DNA of 64,000 bases. It comes from Notospermus geniculatus (Eukaryota > Nemertea > Pilidiophora > Heteronemertea > Lineidae). Each line of letters opens with the position of its first letter. Position 1 is the first letter of the stretch. The notes below the pieces were generated by a model. That model did no database searches and was not told where the DNA came from. It was given only the letters and a program-made list of their open reading frames with translations. A program made the position numbers and the translations under genes. Below are positions 50,329 through 62,367 of this stretch, one piece after another. The stretch lies in NCBI GenBank assembly GCA_002633025.1, contig NMRB01001074.1, positions 13,088-77,087 of the forward strand. Direction: 5' to 3'.

Positions 50329-53191
50329 ACGAGGTTACTTATGAGCCGTCGACAAACGTCAAGGATCAGATGTCGCTGACACGGGTGGAGGTGAAGAATA
50401 ATAAGTAGACATGATAAAAAGAAGGTATCTGGATCAAGACTTGAGTTAAACGAATCCTTCACGAACAACTTGCAGCTCATGGAGCCATCACAGCCTCGTG
50501 GTTGTCACGTCAGTGGAACCATGATAGCCTAGATGTTACTGCATCTGGTTAGCAAGCGGCAGGTCCCCTCGAATACAGCCCCGGCCGGGACATTTGAGAT
50601 TGACCATTCCTGGCTCTTCACATCCGTTGCATGGGACAGTAAGCCATGGTGCCTGTACCTTGAGCCTTTGCAAAGCAAGTAAAAGACCCATCCAAGTGCG
50701 GGATAAGAGTAGCTTGAGATGGTGGCTTCCACACTTACCAGGACCAATAATGCTTCAACCCTGATGGACAAATCCAATATAATACATGTACTTCAGACTT
50801 GGAACTCGTAAGACATTGTCGTCGTTGTGTCGGCATCGGAATTGCAGAGGCTGGGTCATCGCCATTCTGAACGTACTTATCATCTCGTAGAATCTAACGC
50901 CCGACACTAAAAGTGTTGACATCAGGCGAGTTTTTCCTCCTTACCTAAAACACTGGTATGCACACCAGACAGTTTTAGAATCTCTTCAATAGTTAGATCT
51001 ACACTGTCTCCTCTTTATCGATCCAGCCACATGGTCGTTTCACATCGCTCAATTTTCAACGCCGCCGATAAAAATCAGCGGAATGTCATCACTTTCTTGT
51101 CTTGTCTTATGTTATCTTGTACTCGGATGATGGACTAGCAATATCAGAACAACGGCTGTGAGGCAAAACCAACACGATCTGTACCAGCGATGTCGGATTG
51201 TTTCTTGCAGCTCTTGTGATAGAATGAATGTACGCCAGCGAATCAAGAATTTCAGGAGTTGTCCTGCAGCAGTGCAATATCCTAAAATTCCACCCTGTAG
51301 AGTGTAGAACCAACCACACGGAAGAATAAGCTGGGACACACGGCAGAAGATCTCCAGCAACAACTTTGTCGAACAACATGTTTGATGGTTATGACTGTAT
51401 GCATAAGAGGAAGAACAACCTGCCTACTCTTCTTCACTGCCTGCCTTCAGAGGGTCTCAGAACTGCCTCGAATTTGAAGATTCTAACTGCCTCGAATTTG
51501 AAGCTAGTTCAAGTGTGCACGGGACGAATGCGTTAGAGACTTAAACGACTTCAAACATCCGTGTGAGCAGCACCAATGGATGGTGATGCTGCTGACCAAA
51601 ACTTCTTTCCATAGGCATCAACCTTCCTGTCGTTTTCATGTGATGTGCAAGGCAACGCAAGGATGGCAAGATCGCCTTCACTCAGTAGGATCAGCCTCGT
51701 CTAGCATCCAGAAGGTTCCATGTCAGGACTTCAGCACTCACAAGCTTTGGGCTCAAAACTTGCTCCACATCATAGGGTTAGGGTTGGGGTTGGGGTTAGG
51801 GTTACCGTTCTCGTGCTGTACATGTATCTGTGGACAATCGTTTGTGTCGCTGCTCAAGGTGTCACCCGTAAGGAAGCCAACAATGTGCATTGCCCATTAA
51901 GATTCAACTCTCAGGAGAAACTATCACGTGGACAGAGGAGTACCTTTATTTTAGAGGAGGCGGTTCCTCCTACACTTTCTCTGACCCGCCGTCCTCTAGT
52001 GCCGGCAGCCACTAAATCAAACTCAACTCCATTTCAAGCAATTTTCTTCTCCAAGTATTTTGATTAAAGAGAATTAAACATCGATCGTGCCTCGTCAATT
52101 AGTCATGCCCTCAGCACTCTCGAGATTATTCTCATGATTAATTTGACCCACAAGATTAATTTTCATTTCAAAAAGCTTGATAGTCTAAGCTCGCAGAAAT
52201 TGTTTGTAAATTTTCATAATAGCGGCAGCCAATAATTACATACGCACGTTCATTAAAATTTGATCGACTACAATAGAATTTACTCTAAATTTGATTTAAA
52301 TATCTTCCTTTAATTGGCCTCTTTACTCAACTCCCACGCCAAAATTCAGGGGCATTTGGATTCAAGGTTGCCATGGTAACCACCGCATCCAATTGGGGAC
52401 TGAGAGTAATGAGGGATTTACAAATTTAGGGAGCTGCTATGTCACATTTGTGGGTAAAATCTGAATGACTTGATGTTTGAATGGAGGCAAGGGAGAAGAC
52501 GTTCCTGATGGTACGACCAACGACAATATGAAATGTTTCTGCCACAGGCTGCAACGATCCTAAAATATATCTGGGGTAGCATGTCAGATGCAAGTCTTAC
52601 CAACTCCTTGTTGCAGTCAGAGCCTAGTGTAGATGGCAGCACCGATGGTAAGCCAGAATGGGCTGGAACATTCCTCTACCTTCATCTCTATCAGAGAGAA
52701 AACAACTATGTCGACGTAGAAGGCTGCACCACACCCAGTGAAATGAAACTGTGTTATTTAAATCACTAAGTTTCAATTCATATGAATGTTCGAAGCCACA
52801 GCTGACAGACCTAGATCAACTGCGAATGTCTACATCATAAGAGAATATGGACCGATGACATGATATTCAGAATACATATCGGTGCAGAAAAATGGATATG
52901 AAAATCTATGATACCAAATGTCAGCGGCAGTGAGGCATTCTGGTTCAATATCTGAGAGTATATTTATTTACCGCCCCTTCATGCCATGAAACAAGCGGCA
53001 CGGATATCCAGATCAATACACACGTTGGTTAGAAAAGAATCAAGACAATAGAATGCAATACCAGTAAAATTCTTTCTAGTTCTTATTCATACCGCCAAAT
53101 ATCAACTGCTTTCATTGTGCTCAACGCCCGGCTTCCATTTTCATTTTTCTCCAAGCAACGTTCGCGCCATAAAAACAAATTTACACATAAG
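50329..53191. repeat. 2.8-kb duplicated block, copy B
   Basis: Same order as copy A, with a roughly 50-bp extra segment near 51211-51260 and several small indels. Right of 53191 the two copies diverge abruptly. Confidence 0.96.
52367..52380. promoter_or_regulatory. RFX-type X-box (copy B)
   Basis: Identical GTTGCCATGGTAAC in the second duplicated block. Confidence 0.5.
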
Positions 53192-53199
53192 AGATAGTC

Positions 53200-53980
53200 A
53201 GACAGCCGTGACAACAATCTCCATCACTTGAGACTCCGGGAAACCATCCAAGATCTCAGATACCATCATCATGATCCAGCGATGTGCCAACAACCTAACG
53301 CTCTGTCTCCGCTATAATAGCCTAACACTTGTGATAAGAATGGTGTATTTCATCACTTTATTATCCCTTTGTTGTCTTTAATGGAATAATACATAAGACC
53401 CAGAGGCCATGGCGGGCCGGATGGATGAGGTACGAGGAGAAAAGAAGTGGATAAGGATTGAGAAGGAAGTTGTGTGACATTGTTCGTTTTCCCAGGGTCT
53501 TCCTACCGTTTCCTCTAAGTACCTGCACTGAAGAGGGACAAATCCTCTAACAGTGATTGTGCCTTACAATACATAACAACGAAAATGCTTGAGGACAAAG
53601 TGTGTTTCTCATATCAAACTTCTCCTCCGTCCGGAACAACCTGTGCCACCCAGGGACACAGTCTTCGTCTTTGCATACGTCAACATAATTTTTGTGACAA
53701 AGTAACACCAAGAGGACCTCAGGGGTTGAAGATACTTCTCCTCACTGGCATTGTCTTGCAAGTTAGCTCTAAGAGGGCAAACTTTCAAGTTCATGTCTCC
53801 AGGAATGGAGCTTTCAGACAGATCATTGTCTTCAGGATGATCAGAAACAAGCCCTCGGTCGCTTTCTCTCAAGTAGAGAACCTCCTTCACAAAGCCTCTG
53901 CTGCATCTGTAGGACTTGCCAATCAGCCCTCTTCACCCTGCTTCAGCTTACACAGTGGCCCCAAGCCCTTAGTGAACAAG
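53200..53980. other. Open frame region, no gene recognised
   Basis: A 164-codon plus-strand open frame (53585-54079) overlaps a 93-codon minus-strand one (53609-53890). Neither resembles a known protein, and the plus frame runs into a tandem repeat, so neither is annotated as a gene. Confidence 0.4.
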
Positions 53981-54087
53981 ATGTGGGCTCTTCAAGGGTT
54001 GATAGCCAGATGCTCTTCAAGGGTTGATGATGATGTCGGCTCTTCAAGGGTTAATCGACACAGGCTCTTCATGGGTTGATCATCGGA

Positions 54088-54479
54088 GGGCGATCTGCTC
54101 ACCACATGTGTTACATCACACATCACTCTTCGATTAATAGACCGGTCTGTGGCAGTGACTGCCTTTTGAGGCGAGCTGTTTTCTTTGGGCCCCTCGTGAA
54201 CAATAGAAAATCTATTGTTCACGAGGGGCCCAAAGAAAACAGCTCGCCTCAAAAGGCAGTCACTGCTGCGGCGTATCTTGGCACGATGCCAACTTTACCG
54301 GTCAACCAATCAGATTGCACTTTATATCAGGTCTTCGGCTACCACCGTTTGTACCACGAGGAAATTTTACAACACTGGTTCTGATCGGCCTCCTCTTCAA
54401 GAGGCAGCGGATACGCCGCGGACCGGTCTATTTCTCAAAGGGTGATGTGCGATGTAACCCACTGGTGAGCAGATCGCCC
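54088..54479. mobile_element. Foldback element with 60-bp inverted termini
   Basis: Left end GGGCGATCTGCTCACCACAT and right-end complement GGGCGATCTGCTCACCAGTG continue to a shared AATAGACCGGTC. A second, perfect palindrome is nested at 54152-54266. The right half recurs at 56517-56780. Confidence 0.88.
54152..54266. repeat. 115-bp perfect palindrome
   Basis: 56-bp arms 54152-54207 and 54211-54266 are exact inverted repeats around AAA (GCAGTGACTGCCTTTTGAGG... on the left). Cruciform-forming length. Confidence 0.97.
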
Positions 54480-55022
54480 TTCGATTATCGGAGATGGGGT
54501 TGATAGACAGAGGCTCTTCAAGAGTTGATAGATACGGGCTATTCAAGGGTTGAAAGACCGAAAACCACCTGACATGCCGAAGCATACGTAACAAGAGCAA
54601 CTCCATCGAATCAATCGCCAACTGCAGGTGAATACCTACACCTCATGTCACCGTAACTCGAGGACATAATCGTAAAAATTTCACTCCAATCAAATTGAAG
54701 CCTCCAATCAGACCTGAACAGTACACCTCTTGCGGGTGATTTCATCGTACACCTGGGACCATCGTCTAATAAGATATTCATTGGAAATGGATCCTCCGTG
54801 GCGTAGCACGATTTGATCGACGGCGTAATGCTTTCGATTTATGGCACTCCCGCTAAAACCCATAACGGATGATTTCACACCGCAAACTCACACACATTAC
54901 TTGTAAATTTTTTGTAAAGCTTTTAGTGGTTGGTATGTATGATGCTGGTGAAATTGCAGACAATACACTTTATACATCCTTTCTCACTGCCTGAGGGTCT
55001 TAAGACTGGAAAGTAATGTGGC

Positions 55023-55370
55023 TGATCCACCGACTTTACGACGAGTTTACGATCAGTTTACGATTAGTTCATGACGGCAGTCGTCAACGAATCGCAAACC
55101 CGTCGTAAACTAGTCGCAAACTGATTGTAAAGAAATGACGTGACGTTGACGCTGATCCACCAAACCAAATCAAACATGTTTGATCTTGTCGTAAACTCGT
55201 CGCAAAATAGTCGTCAACAGAATTCAGCTGTGAACGAGTCGCAAACTCGTCGTGGACGAATCGTGAACGCTGATCCACCGGCTATGATTTTTCGGCATAT
55301 AAACTAGTCGCAAACGCGTTGTGAACTAATCACAGACTGATCATAAACTCGTTGTAAAGTCGGTGGATCA
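55023..55370. mobile_element. MITE with internal TCGTAAACTAG-type repeats (copy C)
   Basis: Both ends are TGATCCACCGACTTTACRAC in inverted orientation, continuing through GAGTTTAYGATCAGT to about 48 bp. The interior is packed with short variants of TCGTAAACTCGTCGCAAAC in both orientations. GATCCACC also recurs internally. Confidence 0.85.
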
Positions 55371-56283
55371 CCGCATTAGGTTGGACATAGAGCGAGAAAT
55401 ATCAGCATCCTGTCACCACCAAGGAAACATCAGCACCCATCAATTCTAAGCCTCAGAGTTTGTGGCTCAGTTCTGTCGTCACTTATTCTTGTCACAGAGA
55501 AGGTGTCTTTCCCTGCTGCACCCAGTATTCTAGACGCATGATAGGGCGAGTAATCCAGCATGAAATTCCATTAGGCTGGCCACTGACATATGAGAAGGGA
55601 GAAGTCATGTTGAGGCCTTACATTAGCTTAGATCGAAGTCACCGAGGACACAACCTTCCTTCAAGCAATGTTTTTTTCACAAATGTCATACAAAACCCGT
55701 CCTGCGTATCACGATGAATGCCAAGGCACAGCAGGGACTATGAGAAAGGTCTCAAGACTGCATACCGCCCACCACATCAAATACCACAGCACGTTGTTCT
55801 TTGAGAGCCTCGGGTCTGATCTCAGAAGATGAGAAGGTGATATCGTGACCATGGTCCTTTCTTTGAGATCAAGATATCTGTCAGATTGCCGTATCGTGTG
55901 AAAGTCGACACCAATGAGGCCAATTGTACGGATGAAGCGGAGGAGGAAGACTCATCAATGGACGACATTTGTTGGAAGAAAAACCATCAAAAGGTCAGAT
56001 TAGAGTGTGGGGAACTTCACACAGTAAGTAGTTGGCAATGTTCAAGGTTTTTCCAGCATTAGGTTCCAATTTGTTGAGGAAAACAGTATTTTAAAAGGGC
56101 CTTGGAACTTTGGTGTGGAGAAAGGGCCAGATTTATGGAAACCACTTTGACACTACAACCATGACAAGTGTCCAGACTGGCAGATCTATTCTGAAAGTCA
56201 TGTTATGTTCCTCAAAAAGACAAGGAATAGGAAAAGTACTATTGGAGGTCAACCAGCCTTTTCAGTCACAATATTTTTGTACT

Positions 56284-56516
56284 GAGGTCAACTTCACCAA
56301 AGCACCTTGTTCTGTGAACTTCTGTAAACAAGGTCAACCTCACCAGAGCACCTTGTTCTGTGAACTTCTGTAAACAAGGTCAACTTCACCAGAGCACCTT
56401 GTTCTGTGAACTTCTGTAAACAAGGTCAACCTCACCAGAGCACCTTGTTCTGTGAACTTCTGTAAACAAGGTCAACCTCACCAGAGCACCTTGTTCTGTG
56501 AACTTCTGTAAACAAA
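56284..56516. repeat. 46-bp array, five copies
   Basis: Unit AGGTCAACCTCACCAGAGCA followed by CCTTGTTCTGTGAACTTCTG and TAAACA. Each unit contains ACCTTGTT and AACAAGGT, an 8-bp inverted repeat. Confidence 0.96.
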
Positions 56517-58860
56517 TCACGAGGGGCCCAAAGAAAACAGCTCGCCTCAAAAGGCAGTCACTGCTGCGGCGTATCTTGGCACGATGCCAACTTTACCGGT
56601 CGACCAATCAGATTGCACTTTATATCAGGTCCTCGGCTACCACCGTTTGTACCACGAGGAAATTTTACAACACTGGTTCTGATCGGCCTCCTCTTTAAGA
56701 GGCAGCGGATACACCACGGACCGGTCTATTTCTCAAAGGGTGATGTGCGATGTAACCCACTGGTGAGCAGATCGCCCTTCGATTATCGGAGATGGGGTTG
56801 ATAGACAGAGGCTCTTCATGGGTTTATAGACTGATACGGGCTATTCAAGAGTTGAAAGACCCCAAACCACCTGACATGCCGAAGCGTACGTAATAAGAGC
56901 AACTCCATCAAATCAATCGCCAACTGCAGGTGAATACCTACACCTCATGTCACCCTAACTCGAGGACATAATCGTAAAAATTTCACTCCAATCAAATTGA
57001 AGCCTCCAATCAGACCTGAACAGTACACCTCTTGCGGGTGATTTCATCGTACACCTGGGACCATCGTCTAATAAGATATTCATTGGAAATGGATCCTCCG
57101 TGGCATAGCACGATTTGATCGACGGCGTAATGCTTTCGATTTATGGCACTCCCGCTAAAACCCATAACGGATGATTTCACACCGCAAACTCACACACATT
57201 ACTTGTAAATTTTTTGTAAAGCTTTTAGTGGTTGGTAGGTATGTATGATGCTGGTGAAATTGCAGACAATACACTTTATACATCCTTTCTCACTGCCTGA
57301 GGGTCTTAACACTGGAAAGTAATGCGGCTGACATGGCTGATCCACCGACTTTACGACGAGTTTACGATCAGTTTGCGATTAGTTCATGACGGCAGTCGTC
57401 AACGAATCGCAAACCCGTCGTAAACTAGTCGCAAACTGATTGTAAAGAAATGACGTGACGTTGACGCTGATCCACCGAACCAAATCAAACATGTTTGATC
57501 TCGTCGTAAACTCGTCGCAAACTAGTCGTCAACAGAATTCAGTTGTGAACGAGTCGCAAACTCGTTGTGAACGAATCGTGAACGCTGATCCACCGGCTAT
57601 GATTTTTCGTCGTAAACTAGTCAAGTCCCAAACGCGTGGTGAACTAATCGGAAACTGATCGTAAACTCATCATAAAGTTAGTGGATCACCCGCATTAGGT
57701 CGGACATAGAGCGAGAAATATCAGCGTCCTGTCACCACCAAGGAAACATCAGCCATGTCAGCACCCATCAATTCTAAGCCTCAGAGTTTGTGGCTCAGCT
57801 CTCTGTCGTAACTTCTTCTTGTAACACTAACAGAGAAGGTGTCTTTCCCTGCTGCACCTAGTATTCTAGACGCATGATAGGGCGAGTAATCCAGCATGAA
57901 ATTCCATTAGGCTGGCCACTGACATACGAGACAGGGAGAAGTCATGTTGAGGCCTTACATTAGCTTAGATCGAAGTCACCGAGGACACAACCTTCCTTCA
58001 AGCAATGTTTTATCACAAATGTCATATGAAACCCGTCCTGCGTATCACAATGAATGCCAAGGCACAGCAGGGACTATGAGAAAGGTCTCAAGACTGCGTA
58101 CCGCCCACCACATCAAATACCACAGCACGTTGTTCTTTGAGAGCCTCGGGTCTGATCTGAGAAGATGAGAAGGTGATATCGTGACCATGGTCCTTTCTTT
58201 GAGATCAACATATCTGTCAGATTGCCGTATCGTGTGAAAGTCGACACCAATGAGGCCAATTGTACGGATGAAGCGGAGGAGGAAGACTCATCAATGGACG
58301 ACATTTGTTGGAAGAAAAACCATCAAAAGGTCAGATTAGAGTGTGGGGAACTTCACACAGTAAGTAGTTGGCAATGTTCAAGGTTTTTACAGTATTAGGT
58401 TCCAATTTGTTGAGGAAAACAGTATTAAAGGGCCTTGGAAAGTTAGAGAGAACTTTGGTGTGGAGAAAGGGCCAGATTTATGGAAACCACTTTGAAACTA
58501 CAACCATGACAAGTGTCCAGACTGGCAGATCTATTCTGAAAGTCATGTTATGTTCCTCAAAAAGTCAAGGAATAGGAAAAGTACTATTGGAGGTCAACCA
58601 GCCTTTTCAGTCACAATATTTTTGTACTGAGGTCAACTTCACCAAAGCACCTTGTCCTGTGAACTTCTGTAAACAAGGTCAACCTCACCAGAGCACCTTG
58701 TTCTGTGAACTTCTGTAAACAAGGTCAACCTCACCAGAGCACCTTGTTCTGTGAACTTCTGTAAACAAGGTCAACCTCACCAGAGCACCTTGTTCTGTGA
58801 ACTTCTGTAAACAAGGTCAACCTCACCAGAGCACCTTGTTCTGTGAACTTCTGTAAACAA
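56517..58860. repeat. 2.3-kb tandem duplication, copy D
   Basis: Collinear with copy C, including the 348-bp MITE (57338-57687), and running into a longer 46-bp array. It lacks the left half of the foldback element and palindrome present in copy C. Confidence 0.95.
57338..57687. mobile_element. MITE with internal TCGTAAACTAG-type repeats (copy D)
   Basis: Second copy of the element at 55023-55370, carried along by the tandem duplication, with small indels. Confidence 0.85.
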
Positions 58861-59570
58861 GGTCAACCTCACCAGAGCACCTTGTTCTGTGAACTTCTGT
58901 AAACAAGGTCAACCTCACCAGAGCACCTTGTTCTGTGAACTTCTGTAAACAAGGTCAACCTCACCAGAGCACCTTGTTCTGTGAACTTCTGTAAACAAGG
59001 TCAACCTCACCAGAGCACCTTGTTCTGTGAACTTCTGTAAACAAGGTCAACCTCACCAGAGCACCTTGTTCTGTGAACTTCTGTAAACAAGGTCAACTTC
59101 ACCAGAGCACCTTGTTCTGTGAACTTCTGTAAACAAGGTCAACCTCACCAGAGCACCTTGTTCTGTGAACTTCTGTAAACAAGGTCAACCTCACCAGAGC
59201 ACCTTGTTCTGTGAACTTCTGTAAACAAGGTAAACTTCACCAGAGCACCTTGTTCTGTGAACTTCTGTTGAACAAGGTCAACCTCACCAGAGCACCTTGT
59301 TCTGTGAACTTCTGTAAACAAGGTCAACTTCACCAGAGCACCTTGTTCTGTGAACTTCTGTAAACAAGGTCAACCTCAATAAAACACATTGTTCTGTGAA
59401 TTTCTGTAAACAAGGTCAGCTTCACCAGAGTACCTTGTTCTGTGAACTTCTGTAAACAAGGTCAGCTTCACCACAGCACCTTGTTCTGTGAATTTCTGTA
59501 AACAAGGTCAACCTCACCAAAGCACCTTGTTCTGTGAAGGTCTGTAAACAATGTCAACCTCAACAGAGCT
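58629..59570. repeat. 46-bp array, about twenty copies
   Basis: Same unit as 56284-56516. The middle copies are almost identical; the last few, from about 59380, decay. It is a satellite, not a CRISPR array, because there are no unique spacers. Confidence 0.96.
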
Positions 59571-59574
59571 TCCT

Positions 59575-61080
59575 CTGTTGTCACCCACATAACACAACAA
59601 TTCTGTAAAAAGGTCAACTTGACAGAGAACACCCTCTTTTCTCCTTATAGATGCTCTTTCCATTCACAGATAGTGACCTTTTAATGATGATCACCTCCTC
59701 AACTCATTGATTATATTTCACTGTTTTGCCGAGGGCGACTTCTCAATTATTGTTCATCGCTTCAATCAATAACTTACTCTTCTCTGTGATCCTCAAAGGT
59801 TAAAATAAACACTTGTATCGGAGTATAATTTATGAATCAAAAAATAAGTTTGAATCGGAAAAATCACTAGTTTGCAGTTCAGGAATTTATCCATGAATGT
59901 CGCTTTTGATGTACGACAGTATACAAGTTCAGAGGGAGGACCTGAGTATGTCATACCGTACATATGTAGTCACATTTCAACATAGGTTTTCTACATTTCA
60001 ATATTATTGAACATGACAACTGTAATCAAATTGTGCGTGGAGGAGATGTTGATTAAAATTGCATATGTTACAGTACTCTGCTATGATGAATGTGAGTCGG
60101 GTCTATTTCAATACATGATGACAGCAGGAGCTCAAGTTTACAATCCGTAGCTCCCAGTTGAGCTGAGGAAGCAGATGATATGAATATTCCCCATCATGAC
60201 ATGTCCCCCTGGTGGAGTGTGCCAGTTGGAGAGAGATCCCGTTGGAGTCAGCGTGCACGGGTAGGCAGTAAATAAATCGGAGGTGCCACTACTGTTGAGG
60301 TATCTAACAGAAAAGCTCATTCTCTAGGTTCGTAAAGGGAATCCAATGGGGACCCTAGCCCACTGCCTCAATAGGTGTCACTAGTGGGTAAAAGAAAAAC
60401 TATTGAAATGAAACTGACATCCCGGTCCCGACGATCGACTTCCCCCACAAAGGGTGCCCATTGTATAGGACCTGGTTTAGGTGTGCTGCCCTCTATCATA
60501 GCTAGGATCCCCATTGTTGTTGTTGAGGTTGCGCAGTGAAATAAACTGTCCTCCCACCCCATAAGATCATGGGTTTAATCGCTTGTCCTGTCACTTGTCA
60601 GTGGGCTTATATGCTAGAGAGGGATCGCTCCTCAACTTCGTTGCGTTTTCCCAAGAGCTCCAGTTTCCTCCTGCATTAGATGAAATGGCGTACAGTCCTC
60701 CTCATCCACCCAAAATAGCCTTCCCAAACCCATCAGAGAAGAAACGCTGACAAGCATCATACCAATGATTAATCGAAGCCCATATTTCAAGCGGCGGGGA
60801 AAACAAGTCTTCCAAGATGGACGCCAGACGAATTATTGGCTCCAAGAAATTTATTAGTGCCATATATCGGTAAATGTAACTCAATCAATGTCACAATGTG
60901 GCAGGATGACACGAGATGAAGCGACAGTCCATATAGACGGTATCATCAGCAAAATGTGGCTGTGTTTTTAGAGACTTTTCGCATACGAATTCACCTCAAG
61001 TGTGAATAGCATCAATCCAAATATATTGAGTCCTGGAATGCAGGGCCCAGGGATGCAGAGTCTGAAATCAGGGCCACAGA
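59575..61080. other. No gene recognised; one decayed SINE
   Basis: Apart from the SINE at 60530-60690 I see no supported feature. Open frames are short and unmatched. Confidence 0.4.
60530..60690 (+). mobile_element. Diverged copy of the 34249 SINE
   Basis: The decayed head (GGTTGCGCAGTGAAATAAAC, then ATGGGTTTAATCGC) and body (ATGCTAGAGAGGGATCGCTC, then GAGCTCCAGTTTCCTCCTGC) follow the same order as the SINE at 34249-34500. Confidence 0.65.
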
Positions 61081-61099
61081 CTGGTATGACAAGAGATGA

Positions 61100-61880
61100 A
61101 GACTGGCTGGACAAGGGATACCAACTGCTGTTCTGGGACCAAGCTAGGGATTCTGAATGCTGGGATCAGGGATGCTGACTGCAGGGACCAGGGACGCAGA
61201 CTGCTGGGACCACCAGGGACACAGACTGCTAGGACCAGGGATGCATACCGCTGGGACCAGGGACCCAGACTGCTAGGATCAGGAATACAGACTGCTGGGA
61301 CCAGGGACACAAACTGCTGGGACCAGGGATGCTGACTGCTGGACCAGGGATGCCGACTGCTGGACCAGGGATGCAGACTGCTGGACCAGGGATGCAGACT
61401 GCTGGACCAGGGATGCAGACTGCTGGACCAGGGAATCCGACTGCTGGACCAGGGATGCAGACTGCTGGACCAGGGATGCAGACTGCTGGACCAGGGATGC
61501 AGACTGCTGGACCAGGGATGCAGACTACTGGACCAGGGATGCAGACTGCTGGACCAGGGATGCTGACTGCTGGACCAGGGATGCAGACTCCTGGGACAAG
61601 GGACAGACTGCTGGAACCAGGTACAGGTATGCAGACTGCCGGGACCAGGGATCCCAACTGCTGTGCTGTGGACCAGACCAGGGATGCTGACTGCTGGGAG
61701 CAGGGCTGCAGACTGCCCAGACTCAGGGATCCCAACTGCTGTGCTGGGACCAGGCCAGGGATGCTGACTGCTGGGAGCAGGGCTGCAGACTGCCCGGACC
61801 AGGGATCCCAACTGCTGTGCTGCAGACCAGACCAGGGATGCTGACTGCAGGGACCAGGATGCAGACTGTAGGGACCAGGG
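61100..61880. repeat. 21-bp minisatellite (CTGCTGGACCAGGGATGCAGA)
   Basis: About 35 units, most regular at 61320-61590. Because 21 is divisible by three, a 303-codon minus-strand open frame (IPGPAVC repeats in one frame, HPWSSSL in another) stays open. It is a by-product of the repeat. Confidence 0.95.
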
Positions 61881-61899
61881 ATCAGTGGACGCTCTGCCC

Positions 61900-62360
61900 T
61901 TTGAACATACGAATTCAAATCCACGCTCACAAATACACATACCAGTACATAGAGACGACAGATCAGAATTTCTTCTCAACTCAAGAACCTCAAAAGACGA
62001 TAATCAGCTGGAGGGACCTCCCAGGGGGAAAGGTTTATTGAAATGAACAGAATACAAATAACCTGACAATAATCAGAATCCGTCTCAGGGCATCATCATC
62101 ACGATGTTTTACTTTCGCAACTAAGAGGCAAGTAATACGCTGTAACCAAGGAAACTGCAATTAACCAGAGGCAGTGTGACACAATGCAACTCAAACAGTC
62201 AAAGAACAATGGACTGGATGTAGAGAGGGCTAATAATGGAGGACTGTCACCACCGAGCACCTTTGACATGTATTCATTACATTTTTGCAATCTGCTTCAG
62301 GTAGAAAGCAATCACTGCAATGTGCCATGAATAAAACAAGAAGAAGGATTTCACAGACCA
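61900..62360. other. Nothing recognised
   Basis: Ordinary sequence without supported features. Confidence 0.4.
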
Positions 62361-62367
62361 CTCAATC

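Larger units (their letters stand above)
53984..54570. repeat. GGCTCTTCAAGGGTTGAT array interrupted by a foldback
   Basis: Copies of (G)CTCTTCAAGGGTTGAT with variable spacers occur at 53984-54080 and again at 54509-54570. Between them sits the foldback element at 54088-54479, which probably inserted into the array. Confidence 0.75.
54219..56516. repeat. 2.3-kb tandem duplication, copy C
   Basis: From TCACGAGGGGCCCAAAGAAA through the 46-bp array. It is followed directly by copy D at 56517. The left boundary falls about 10 bp right of the palindrome centre. No gene recognised inside. Confidence 0.95.

Noticed and set aside
53585-54079. 164-codon plus-strand frame
   Set aside because: No recognisable family, overlaps an equally long opposite frame and runs into a tandem repeat.
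58629-59570. CRISPR-like regular array
   Set aside because: The unit is continuous 46-bp satellite without unique spacers, in an animal genome.
61068-61979. 303-codon minus-strand open frame, the longest without Ns
   Set aside because: It is the by-product of a 21-bp tandem repeat, which keeps several frames open at once; composition is simple and a second frame is equally open.
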